Source: CAZOOM01 sp964460795
GTDB taxonomy: Bacteria > Omnitrophota > Omnitrophia > Omnitrophales > Aquincolibacteriaceae
Assembly: GCA_964460795.1 (NCBI GenBank)
Contig: CAYWRU010000003.1
Span: 62,001-126,000 of the forward strand
Length of the DNA: 64,000 nt
Reading direction: 5' to 3'
Part shown: in pieces, positions 1 through 7,778 of the stretch
How the letters are laid out: the number at the start of each line of letters is the position of its first letter
How positions within the stretch are numbered: position 1 is the first letter of the stretch
Program-made: the position numbers and the translations under genes
The notes under the pieces: generated by a model
Told to the model about the DNA's origin: nothing
Seen by the model: only the letters and a program-made list of their open reading frames with translations
The model's database searches: none

Positions 1-3000
1 TTCAGAGCGGAAATGGGTGATGCGGAAGATTTCGGAGCCATTGTCACTGCGGTTTTCGGGTTTAAGCTCTCCAATTTCATCGGTTCCCGCAGGTTCAATA
101 TCAAAAGCACTTCTAAATTCAGGAAAGCGGTTCAAAAGATTCTTTTCATTCCGAACCAGAGCAACGCCGCCTGAAGCAAGCCGAAGCTGAAGATCGGACA
201 TGAAAGCAGCAAAATCTTCGGAAGACATTTGTTTGGTGTCATCCATCACCGGACCCTCAATAACATCGCCGGCATTAAAAAGTACAAGATGATATTTTTT
301 CTGACCGCTTGGAAATCCGGAAGTGACTTCTGATTGAAACGGAATCCGGGATTCATCGACTAAGTCCCGTATATTTTCGCGGGTATTTTCTACGGCCAGG
401 GGATTGATGTCTGAAATATCGATGGAGACTTTTTTAAACCCGCGGATTTTGAGGGCCTGATAAAGAGCCGTCCGGGCATCTAGTCCACTCCCGGTTCCTT
501 TGACAAAAATATTAAATTCTTTATCCTTAAATTCTGATGCCATGCGGCTGATTTGATCTGCTGCGGCTTCGGCAAACTGAATGGAATAGGGATAGTCATC
601 TTTTGGATGATACACCGCTTGTTCGTTGGATTCCGGCCTCGGCTGAAGCAACACCAAACTTTCTTTTCCCGTCAGGGATCTCATTTTAGGATGTTCTACT
701 TGGAGGCGTGGTCTCTCTGCTTTGGGAGAGGTATTCTCTAAAAAATTACCTCCCTTCAAATCCCAGGACCGAAGGGCAGATTGGCGGATCGGTTCTACAA
801 TGTCATGAATGCTATCGGAAAATCGAAGGATGCGAATCAGGGTCCCTTTTTGCAGAGGATGGGCGGCTTTAAAGGGAATTCCGTTGGGAGATCCCGGGAT
901 AAATCTTCCGGATCCATAACGATCCGCGACTTCAAGCCATCCTTTTCCTTCCGAGGAAATGGAGATTTCTGCCTTATCCAGTTCGTGGCCATTCCATCGA
1001 AGTCCATTTTGAGTGCTGATAATTTTATTTTCAATACCCTGATAAAGAAGTATTTCAATTCCGTTTCGTCCTTGAAAGCTTACGAGTCTTGACAGCAAGA
1101 GGGGATCCGTCATGGGTGGGAAGCTTTTTGCTGCGGGATCATCTTGGATGAGGTGCATCAAAAATTGATGGGGGGCGGGTTTGGGACGTGCATTCCTAAA
1201 ATAATCCATGAATATGGCTTCAGCAAATAAAATGAGAGCTCCCTGATTATGAATCCCGTAAGAAGGCTGTTGGTCAAAATAAGGGTTGGCTTGTTTTTCG
1301 TACCATCCCAACTTTATAAGAAGTTGCTCAAGTGATTCATGGTCTATTCCAAATCCTTTTTGGGTCAGCTGTTGTCTTAAAGACTGATCCGCGACGTCAG
1401 CACTTTCCAGCAAAGACACAATGTTTGCATCGACCTCCAGAGGGTCTTGAAGCTCCACAACCCGCTCTTTTCTCACCTCGGAACGAAGAGATTTAAAATA
1501 GTTTAAAGCCAATTGAGCTTCACGAGCGGTGCTTGATTTTGTGGAAGCTGATTTTATGGCCTGTAATATTTTTATAAATTCTGCGTATTCTTGATCCGAT
1601 AGGCTTGTTTTTTCATAAACTTCTTGGATTCCTTCTAAAGGAACCCAGAAGCCAATGCAGCTTCTGATCCAGTTTAAAAAATCATAACTTTTAACTTTAC
1701 GAAGTTTGGAAAAGTCAGTTCTTTCCAGGATTTCTTGGCCTTTAACGCGCGGTCCGTGTCTTAAATATCCCACACTGGAATGATTCTGCTGAGCCCTGCG
1801 GATCATAAAGCCCAGATGAATGGCATCCTCCGGAAGAATAGTGGCATAACCGATAACATTTGAATCATCCCATGGCAACAAGGGATAGGAAATCAATGGG
1901 CGGCCCCATCGAGTTAATAAGATATTAATGAGAAGCCTTCCTGTTCTGCCGTTCGCATCGTTAAAAGGATGGATATCAATAAAACGAAGGAATGCTTCCG
2001 CCGCTAAAATTTCTTTGTCAATAATGAGCTTTTCATTGGCATTGAACCATTCCGTCAGCTGTTTCATTTGTACAGGAATCCTTCGAGCTTTTGCACCCAT
2101 TCGAAATGCTCCACGATCAGCTAAATTTGATTTGCGATAACGACCAGGAGTTATTTCTTGAAGTGTTAGATCTTCGCCACTCTTTTCATGAATTCCATCA
2201 TCATAGCCATCTTGTGTAACCATGCGGTGTAAGAATTGAATGTCTGATTCTAAAATTTTTCGATTTGGATTTAGCCAGTTCGTTTGTGTTTTTAGCATTT
2301 GATAATTTTGTGGAGAAAGCAATAACTCTAATGGGTTTGTTCTTACCTCTGAACGAGGAGCTGGATCAATGCGCATGGATTTTGGAGCAAGGGAATTGGT
2401 GGCAGGAGATACGGGGGGCGCGCCGGGTTTTCGGGTTAATGAGACACTGCCGGATACTTGGTCGCCTGTAACGGAGAAACGGGCCTGCGGAAGTGCAATC
2501 CCGGGGAAAAATTCCGGATCGAGCTGGATGATTAATTCGCCGCTGCCGCGCAAATCCGCGGACTGAATAGTTTTGATCCATCCGCGGCGCAAGGGGTAGC
2601 GTTCCAAAATGCGCAGGTAAGTTCGCGCCATAAGTAAGGACGCATCCGGATTTCGAAAATCGATCTGGATGGAATTGGCATGGATTTCTGCATAATAGCG
2701 GCCCTGCAGGCGCTCAATCGCAGAACGTGCCTTGCCTTTCAATTCCTGTACTTTACGGTTCCATTCGTCCTGATTCCTTTTTGCAGCTCGTTCATTTTTT
2801 ATGCGCACCAGTTCTTTATCAATGAGCGATTCGAGATTTGGATATTGCTGGAGCAGTTCGTTTAAATTTTTAATCGTCACCGGGGACCATTTTTCCAGAG
2901 ACTCCGCGGGCATGGCATGAAAAACTCCTTCCACGGTTTGAGCAATGGACCGTTCTTCCAGGACTTGATAGTGATGAGTCCGGATAAGACTGACGGTTAT

Positions 3001-5649
3001 GGCTAATATTCCTGCGAATCCAAGGCTTAGGGCGCCCCACCGCATCCGCCGGAGAATGGTTTCTTCTCCGGATACTGGCACACTCGCAAACTGGCTCACT
3101 CGATTATTCTCAGCGCGCACCTCGGAGCGGGCATCGCTCACCAAAGCGATGCCGCGACTGTCCCCAATGCTGCGGGCATTGGGGGCGGAGCGCACCTCGG
3201 AGCGCTGCTCCCACGCAGCGCCCGGAGGAGTGTTCATTGCAGCCGGCAATGAACGCACCTCAGCGCGTGACACTTGTTTTTGTGCTGTGGGTATCTCGTC
3301 GGGCCGTATAGCTTTTAAGCTATACGGATGTTCTCCCATCATATTTTCACTTACAAAAGATTTTGGGTCGAGGGCGCTGGCAAGAGCAGGAGCAGACGAA
3401 GTTGATGTGACTGAACGGATGAGATCAAGAATGTTGTTACGATTAAGTCGGTTATCGATTCTCAGTTGCTTGAGGCCGGCGCCGAATTGGTCGATGGCAG
3501 AGAGCCAGGCAGAGCGCATAGCGCCAAGCGCAGAGCGTTCGATCCAATTATTTTCTTCGCCATGCGCCATGCGTGGTTCGACAGGCTCACCATCCCGAGC
3601 GTAGTCGAGGGACTTTGCACCTTGCGATGTGATTTCATCAATAAACCGCGTGTATTTTCCGGCTTCGGAAATGCGTCCTTGAGCAGCCAGGTCTCTTAAA
3701 ATTTGATCGCGCCAAGGTTTTACAAAATCAGGGGTAGGGGATAGGGGGTAGGGGGTAGGAAACGGTTTTTCACTTATCCCTTTCCCCTTATCCCTTATCC
3801 CTGAAATCAATTGATCTCTCGTTCCGCGGACAAACGCTTCATACAAATTCACCCGCCCGTTTTCAGCGCGGAAATAATTTTTCCACGACACATCGCCTTG
3901 CATGTGACGAGGATAAAGATCCTCGGCTGGAAATTCCTGGATCTTGGGCATCACAAGCACATACGAAGTGCCGGATGATTTTAAAAGCTGAGTCAGTCCC
4001 TCGGTGTGGAAGCCGCCCGCCACCAACATGGCAGAATTCCGAATATCGAAATTCGAAATTCGAAACAAATTCGAATTTTCATAATTTAAATGTTTTAAGC
4101 GGGTGTTTGGATCCTTGGAATTTTGAATTTGGATATTGTTTCGTGCTTCGATATTCGGATTTCGGATTTTAATGATATTGCGCAGAAAGGCCTCATTGCG
4201 CTTTTCTGCAATTTCATAAAATTCAAGATGATGAGTCCATAGACCATCGTCCATAGACCATAGCAACCTTTCTTCTTTATTTTCTGTGGACCATGCCTGC
4301 CCGCCGGAGCGAAGCGGCAGGCGGGGACTATGGACTATGGACTTAAGTTTACGCCAATCTTCCTGCGTGAGTTTAAGATCGGCGAGCCGGTCCAGAATTT
4401 TCAGGCGCTCACCTTGTTCGTATAATTTTTTTTCTTCAGGTGACCTCAGCAGGGATCGGCTTACCTTATCCACATACTGTTCCAGATTTCGGAAGAGTTC
4501 TGTACCGCGGATGTCCCGGATCTTTTCTTCTCTTTGAATACCTGACGCAAGCACGGTTGGGATTTTGATTTTTAGTTTTAAGCGCTCGGCGAGTTCTTTA
4601 AGATAAAGTGCGTAGGCTTCGGGGGAGATCTGAGAGGTCTGGTAGGCTTGGCGCTTCTCATTGAAAGCTTTTAAGTCCATGGTCCATAGTCCCCGCCTGC
4701 CGCATTGCTCCGGCGGGCAGGCATAGTCCATAGCGATAGAAGCCTTGAGAGCTTGGCCTATTTGATCTGCTATTTTTTTAATCTCTTGGTTTTGCTTATC
4801 TATGGTCCATGGACTATGGTCTATGGACTGCTGTAGAAGCGCCATCAGAGCAGGATATTCTTTAGGAGGCTGATAGGTTGCTGCGACACGCAAAAGATCC
4901 AGGATTGAACTTTGATCCTCGTCAAACTTGTTGCGCGCCTGATCAATTTCCAAAAGTTCTTTTGAATAGATTTTTTCTTTCTGCTTCTGCGACTCTTCAC
5001 GCTTAACGCTTAACGCTTCACCTAATTCTTTCTTTTGTGCCATAGCCGTCTGATACGCGGCAATGCCTTTTTCATAAAGCGACCAGTTTTCCATGCCGGA
5101 AAATTGTGTAGGGGCACGGCATGCCGTGCCCCTACAATCAGGATTTTCACGTTGCAAAGCAGCGGCATTCACTCCCGTAAGTTCTCCCTGATCCATATAG
5201 GTTTTCATGACGGAGCTCAGGCGCTCCGGGTCTGGGAAACTCAAGAATATTTGCGGATCCAGCTGAGAAATAGCCCCTTCTGTGAACACTGTTTGAATTC
5301 CATAGTACGACTCAAAGAAATGGATGATGGACTGAATATTTTTCTGGGCTGCGGGGATGGAGTGCGCGTCTTCGATTAAAACAACCAATGTAGTAGGGGC
5401 ACGGCATGCCGTGTCCCTACATTGATAAATATCCCGAATCGTCCCGATCTCCTCAGGAAGAGGAATGGCCGTGAGATCTGCACGTAGATTTCCTGCCGAT
5501 ATTTCAGGAGGCAGACTCTGGAGGTTCGCAGCCCAGGCGTGGGGCGGCGTAAAGGTCGTGACCGAGAAACTAAGGATCGTAAAAAAGACTCCTACATTCC
5601 TCAGAGCACAGTTTTTTCTTGTATTCTGATACAAAGAGTTATACCCCAT
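1..5649 (-). CDS. Giant exported multidomain protein, Fic-domain containing (partial, C-terminus beyond window)
   Basis: Reading down from ATG at 5649 the frame is open for all 1883 codons to base 1, so the C-terminus lies outside the window. Domains in order: signal peptide (about residues 1-41, ending A-W-A); a TIKI/ChaN/EreA-like domain with DAH at 94-96 and GGFH at 545-548; a linker with three RSEVR-type motifs (795, 816, 841); one membrane segment (about 870-892); a Fic domain (about 1115-1270) with the complete motif HPFNDANGRTGR at 1227-1238; an unrecognised region; and from about 1712 a Rossmann-like stretch (DISDINPLAVENTREN) resembling class I methyltransferases. Further RSEVR motifs lie at 1099 and 1389, and RSE is the last thing visible at the edge. 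Fic proteins usually transfer AMP to protein hydroxyls and the Fic motif here is intact; the substrate is unknown. Several palindromic repeats are inserted in frame. No strong ribosome binding site precedes the ATG. The frame is certain; the TIKI-like assignment is weak. Confidence 0.88.
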   Translation of the reverse strand, partial: MGYNSLYQNTRKNCALRNVGVFFTILSFSVTTFTPPHAWAANLQSLPPEISAGNLRADLTAIPLPEEIGTIRDIYQCRDTACRAPTTLVVLIEDAHSIPAAQKNIQSIIHFFESYYGIQTVFTEGAISQLDPQIFLSFPDPERLSSVMKTYMDQGELTGVNAAALQRENPDCRGTACRAPTQFSGMENWSLYEKGIAAYQTAMAQKKELGEALSVKREESQKQKEKIYSKELLEIDQARNKFDEDQSSILDLLRVAATYQPPKEYPALMALLQQSIDHSPWTIDKQNQEIKKIADQIGQALKASIAMDYACPPEQCGRRGLWTMDLKAFNEKRQAYQTSQISPEAYALYLKELAERLKLKIKIPTVLASGIQREEKIRDIRGTELFRNLEQYVDKVSRSLLRSPEEKKLYEQGERLKILDRLADLKLTQEDWRKLKSIVHSPRLPLRSGGQAWSTENKEERLLWSMDDGLWTHHLEFYEIAEKRNEAFLRNIIKIRNPNIEARNNIQIQNSKDPNTRLKHLNYENSNLFRISNFDIRNSAMLVAGGFHTEGLTQLLKSSGTSYVLVMPKIQEFPAEDLYPRHMQGDVSWKNYFRAENGRVNLYEAFVRGTRDQLISGIRDKGKGISEKPFPTPYPLSPTPDFVKPWRDQILRDLAAQGRISEAGKYTRFIDEITSQGAKSLDYARDGEPVEPRMAHGEENNWIERSALGAMRSAWLSAIDQFGAGLKQLRIDNRLNRNNILDLIRSVTSTSSAPALASALDPKSFVSENMMGEHPYSLKAIRPDEIPTAQKQVSRAEVRSLPAAMNTPPGAAWEQRSEVRSAPNARSIGDSRGIALVSDARSEVRAENNRVSQFASVPVSGEETILRRMRWGALSLGFAGILAITVSLIRTHHYQVLEERSIAQTVEGVFHAMPAESLEKWSPVTIKNLNELLQQYPNLESLIDKELVRIKNERAAKRNQDEWNRKVQELKGKARSAIERLQGRYYAEIHANSIQIDFRNPDASLLMARTYLRILERYPLRRGWIKTIQSADLRGSGELIIQLDPEFFPGIALPQARFSVTGDQVSGSVSLTRKPGAPPVSPATNSLAPKSMRIDPAPRSEVRTNPLELLLSPQNYQMLKTQTNWLNPNRKILESDIQFLHRMVTQDGYDDGIHEKSGEDLTLQEITPGRYRKSNLADRGAFRMGAKARRIPVQMKQLTEWFNANEKLIIDKEILAAEAFLRFIDIHPFNDANGRTGRLLINILLTRWGRPLISYPLLPWDDSNVIGYATILPEDAIHLGFMIRRAQQNHSSVGYLRHGPRVKGQEILERTDFSKLRKVKSYDFLNWIRSCIGFWVPLEGIQEVYEKTSLSDQEYAEFIKILQAIKSASTKSSTAREAQLALNYFKSLRSEVRKERVVELQDPLEVDANIVSLLESADVADQSLRQQLTQKGFGIDHESLEQLLIKLGWYEKQANPYFDQQPSYGIHNQGALILFAEAIFMDYFRNARPKPAPHQFLMHLIQDDPAAKSFPPMTDPLLLSRLVSFQGRNGIEILLYQGIENKIISTQNGLRWNGHELDKAEISISSEGKGWLEVADRYGSGRFIPGSPNGIPFKAAHPLQKGTLIRILRFSDSIHDIVEPIRQSALRSWDLKGGNFLENTSPKAERPRLQVEHPKMRSLTGKESLVLLQPRPESNEQAVYHPKDDYPYSIQFAEAAADQISRMASEFKDKEFNIFVKGTGSGLDARTALYQALKIRGFKKVSIDISDINPLAVENTRENIRDLVDESRIPFQSEVTSGFPSGQKKYHLVLFNAGDVIEGPVMDDTKQMSSEDFAAFMSDLQLRLASGGVALVRNEKNLLNRFPEFRSAFDIEPAGTDEIGELKPENRSDNGSEIFRITHFRSE
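3115..3327. repeat. Five consecutive unrelated hairpins interleaved with RSEVR-coding units, inside the giant gene
   Basis: Within 213 bases there are five perfect inverted repeats with different stems: 3130-3153 (arms GGCATCGCT), 3162-3184 (CCCCAATGC), 3202-3221 (GCGCTGC), 3232-3254 (GTTCATTGC) and 3304-3327 (CCGTATAGCTT). Between them lie the units coding for RSEVR or RAEVR (3115-3129, 3190-3204, 3253-3267), two of which are identical (GCGCACCTCGGAGCG on the plus strand). The reading frame is kept throughout. The translated stretch is the linker between the N-terminal domain and the membrane segment. I do not recognise a described element of this form. Confidence 0.85.
3568..3618. repeat. 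In-frame GGTTCGACAGGCTCACC type repeat
   Basis: The words ggttcgacaggctcacc and gagcgtagtcgagggac match a short repeat type that is widespread in bacterial genomes, normally between genes. Here it is translated in frame as SLDYARDGEPVEP inside the giant protein. Confidence 0.6.
3725..3803. repeat. In-frame repeat element, TAGGGGATA / TATCCCTTATCCC type
   Basis: G-rich tandem words (taggggata, gggggtag) on the left are answered by C-rich words (tatccctttcccc, cttatcccttatccc) on the right, giving an imperfect inverted repeat. It lies inside the giant gene and is translated (ISGIRDKGKGISEK, then PFPTPYPLSPTP) without breaking the frame. The low-complexity peptide has no place in a folded domain, so this looks like an insertion. 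Confidence 0.7.
4029..4172. repeat. In-frame AT-rich repeat (ATTCGAAATTCGAAAC type)
   Basis: An AT-rich imperfect inverted repeat built from words such as attcgaaattcgaaac on one side and gatattcggatttcgg on the other. The same class recurs between genes at 9847-9968. In the giant gene it is translated as about 49 Asn/Ile/Arg-rich residues just before the GGFH motif, with the frame preserved. Confidence 0.75.
4232..4344. repeat. In-frame repeat pair: CCATAGTCCATAG words around a GC-rich palindrome
   Basis: Words of the type tccatagaccatag flank the hairpin cctgcccgccggagcg / aagcggcaggcgggg. The same composite occurs at 4675-4733, and related words alone at 4795-4832. All three are in frame in the giant gene. 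The GC-rich palindrome also occurs outside genes at 58840-58860. Confidence 0.75.
4675..4733. repeat. In-frame CCATAGTCC repeat with GC-rich hairpin, second copy
   Basis: Flanking words gtccatggtccatagtcc and gcatagtccatag enclose the hairpin ccgcctgccg / cggcgggcagg. It is translated as a roughly 20-residue stretch that begins MDYACPPEQCGRRG. The copy differs from 4232-4344 in loop and length, so it is a separate insertion rather than a local duplication. Confidence 0.75.
4795..4832. repeat. In-frame CCATGGACTATGG word cluster
   Basis: The run tatggtccatggactatgg followed by tctatggactg is an imperfect palindrome of the same word class as 4232-4344 and 4675-4733, without the GC-rich hairpin. 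It is translated in frame as QSIDHSPWTIDK. Confidence 0.65.
5107..5136. repeat. Perfect 30-bp palindrome inserted in frame (REP-like)
   Basis: The sequence is its own reverse complement over 30 bases, with half-site TGTAGGGGCACGGCA. In the giant gene it reads CRGTACRAPT (residues 172-181). A second copy lies 257 bases away at 5393-5420. This palindrome type is a known short dispersed repeat in diverse bacteria; its presence within a reading frame is the unusual part. Confidence 0.85.
5393..5420. repeat. Second copy of the REP-like palindrome, in frame
   Basis: It differs from the copy at 5107-5136 by one base in the core (gtgtccc for gtgcccc). It is read as CRDTACRAPT (residues 77-86) in the giant protein. 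Confidence 0.85.
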
Positions 5650-5865
5650 GTTTTTTAGTTGGTTAGGTTCTTACTATAAATAGTGCCATGAGATAGGGCG
5701 ATTTCCAAGGCAGAGAAGGATTAATTTTCCCTCAGAAAAAAAAGCTTATCTTATTTGAGCTAAATAAGTTACACGTTTTTTAAATTGGGGGGAGAGCAAA
5801 AAATAGCATGTTTATTCAGGGTGAAGATTAAAACTAGCGCAAGGAATAGAAAGAAAAGCGAGTAA

Positions 5866-6645
5866 TCAGGTTCTCGAAATGGCTCCGGCCAGGACGGCTC
5901 TGAAGAAATTCCGAGTCAGTTTGATCTGGTTTTTGGAAAGTTTATGTCCCACATTGGTGGTGACAAAGTATTGCACCATTGTGCCAGTGCTCATGCAGGC
6001 ATCTACAAATTCCTCGGTGGGCATGATGCGGGCAATATCCAATTGGCCGACGGAGACCAGAAAAATCACAGGAATAAAAGTGCGGGGTGGATCAAAATTT
6101 CCGCATCCATGAACCGCCACGGCTCGGGCTAGATTAGGACGCCAGGCTGCAAAACGGGTTACAAATTGTCCTCCGGCAGAAAAGCCCATCAAAAGCAAGC
6201 GGCTTCGATTGATGATGGGATGTTTTTTTGCCATGTCATCCAAAATGGAGATGAGTGCACCGCCTGACCACACTTCGGGAAACTGGAAACTTTCCTTGGC
6301 TGCCCAGTCCTCATCCGAGAAAGGAAATTCAGGTGCCACAATGGCAATGCGATTTATTAAGCCATAGATAAGCCAGCCGACGGACATAAAAGTTTTCCCG
6401 GAATCTCCCAGATCGCCGACAGTCACCATGACTTGCATGGGCTCACGGGTAGCTGTCAGGGGGACAAAGTAGTAATAGGGAATGGTTTCAAATTTCCCAT
6501 TATGATTGATACGGATCTCACTTTTTCGAACGGCAGCCCATTGCAGGATTAGCATGGCAATAAAAAAGAAGATAAATCCGATGAGTGTGTACTCAACGGG
6601 GATCCGTTTTTTGGGTTTTTCCGGATTAAGATTCAGTGCGCTCAT
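5866..6645 (-). CDS. Membrane-anchored alpha/beta hydrolase
   Basis: 259 aa. An N-terminal membrane segment (about residues 16-37, YTLIGFIFFFIAMLILQWA) is followed by an alpha/beta-hydrolase fold. The nucleophile elbow is GFSAGG (G-x-S-x-G), followed by a strand resembling the dienelactone-hydrolase/esterase group (VIFLVSVGQLDI) and a C-terminal candidate catalytic His in VGHKLS. By fold it is probably an esterase or peptidase-like hydrolase anchored in the membrane; the substrate cannot be told. It lies downstream of gpmA on the same strand, separated by about 200 bases that contain a terminator-like inverted repeat, so it probably has its own promoter. Confidence 0.8.
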   Translation of the reverse strand: MSALNLNPEKPKKRIPVEYTLIGFIFFFIAMLILQWAAVRKSEIRINHNGKFETIPYYYFVPLTATREPMQVMVTVGDLGDSGKTFMSVGWLIYGLINRIAIVAPEFPFSDEDWAAKESFQFPEVWSGGALISILDDMAKKHPIINRSRLLLMGFSAGGQFVTRFAAWRPNLARAVAVHGCGNFDPPRTFIPVIFLVSVGQLDIARIMPTEEFVDACMSTGTMVQYFVTTNVGHKLSKNQIKLTRNFFRAVLAGAISRT

Positions 6646-6657
6646 GGGATGAGATGC

Positions 6658-6717
6658 AAAAAAGGCGAAGGCCCTGTGCGTTCCATCATAGGTTCGCTGG
6701 GGCGACTTCGCCTTTTT
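6658..6717 (-). terminator. Inverted repeat with A/T flanks, possible terminator after gpmA
   Basis: Arms AAAAAAGGCGAAG (6658-6670) and CTTCGCCTTTTT (6706-6717) are complementary, with an unusually long loop of about 35 bases. It lies between gpmA and the hydrolase and would terminate in either direction. The long loop makes it less certain than a classical terminator. Nothing coding is seen in 6718-6848. Confidence 0.5.
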
Positions 6718-6848
6718 GGTATGAGCTCAAATTGTCTTGAGCTCTCAAGTTTATTATTTCCTGGAGCTATTTTCAGCTCCATAAGAAGTGTAGTCATAAC
6801 TCTATTTCTTGTCAAGAGATTCGACCTCATATCAGATAGCATCTTAGA

Positions 6849-7598
6849 TCATTTCCCGGCTTTTCCCTGACTGGCAACGGCTTCCATGGCTTGTTTAACC
6901 CTCTCTGGATCACCGAGATAATAGTGCCGAATGGGTTTTAACGATTCATCTAATTCGTAAACCAAAGGAATGCCTGTCGGGATGTTCAGCCCGATGATCT
7001 CAGCTTCGGAAATGTTATCGAGATATTTTACAAGCGCACGCAGACTATTTCCGTGCGCAGCAATCATCACACGTTTTCCTGATTGAATGACCGGAGCGAT
7101 TGTTTCACGCCAGTAGGGAAGTACTCGCGCCACCGTATCTTTTAAACATTCGGTCAGCGGTAGTTCATTTTTTTTCAAAGATTGATAACGCGGATCTTTC
7201 AACGGGCTTCTTTCATCCGAAGGATCCAAAGGAGGCGGGGGGATATCATAGCTTCTCCGCCAAATTTTCACTTGGTCTTCGCCAAATTTGGCTGCTGTTT
7301 CTGATTTGTTTAGGCCCTGCAAGGATCCGTAGTGGCGTTCATTGAGCCGCCAGGTTTTTTCTGTGGGAATCCATAAGAGATCCATGGAATCGAGAGCTAA
7401 CCATAAGGTTCGAATGGCGCGTTTTTGAAGAGAGGTGTAGGCCATATCAAAGGCAAAGCCTTCTTTTTTGAGAAGTTGACCTGCCTCTGAGGCTTCCTGA
7501 ATTCCTTTGGGGGAGAGATCTACATCGGTCCATCCGGTAAAACGATTTTCTTTATTCCACTGACTCTCACCATGACGAAGTAAAACAAGCTTAAACAT
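6849..7598 (-). CDS. gpmA: 2,3-bisphosphoglycerate-dependent phosphoglycerate mutase
   Basis: 249 aa. It interconverts 3-phosphoglycerate and 2-phosphoglycerate in glycolysis and gluconeogenesis. The N-terminal phosphohistidine motif LLRHGESQWN is present, as are the family signatures FTGWTDVDLSP, ERHYGSLQGLNK and the second catalytic His in AAHGNSLRALVKYL. The length is typical of bacterial dPGM. The ATG at 7598 is chosen because AGGAG lies six bases upstream; a TTG three bases earlier is less likely. Confidence 0.96.
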   Translation of the reverse strand: MFKLVLLRHGESQWNKENRFTGWTDVDLSPKGIQEASEAGQLLKKEGFAFDMAYTSLQKRAIRTLWLALDSMDLLWIPTEKTWRLNERHYGSLQGLNKSETAAKFGEDQVKIWRRSYDIPPPPLDPSDERSPLKDPRYQSLKKNELPLTECLKDTVARVLPYWRETIAPVIQSGKRVMIAAHGNSLRALVKYLDNISEAEIIGLNIPTGIPLVYELDESLKPIRHYYLGDPERVKQAMEAVASQGKAGK

Positions 7599-7689
7599 CA
7601 AAAACTCCTGCGTGTATTGCGGCCGTGCCGTGGTTAGGAAAACAGTAGTTTACATAGTCTGAAGAGCTGAGGAAAGGGAAAAGTATTGG

Positions 7690-7778
7690 GGCAAGTGAAG
7701 AGTGAAGAGTGAAAACGTGAAGAGCAAACAAAAATGGCTGCTATTCTTCACTTTTCACAGTTTCACGCTTCACGTAGG
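7690..7778. repeat. Intergenic inverted repeat of GTGAAGAGTGAAGAG / CACTTTTCACAG words
   Basis: Words gtgaagagtgaagagtg on the left and cttcacttttcacag, tttcacgcttcacg on the right are reverse complements in outline. It abuts the stop codon of the FecR-like gene and may act as its terminator. Related words (cttaacgcttaacgcttcac) occur in frame in the giant gene near 5000. Confidence 0.65.

Noticed and set aside
2999..3604. 201-codon plus-strand frame opposite the giant gene
   Set aside because: It mirrors the GC-rich hairpin array and has no SD or domain. The minus-strand frame is continuous over 5.6 kb with recognisable motifs.
3115..5420. CRISPR array in the repeat-rich giant gene
   Set aside because: Repeats differ in sequence, spacing and length, they are palindromic and in frame, and no cas gene is present.
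6642..6842. 66-codon minus-strand frame between gpmA and the hydrolase
   Set aside because: Spans the inverted repeat; no SD; no domain.
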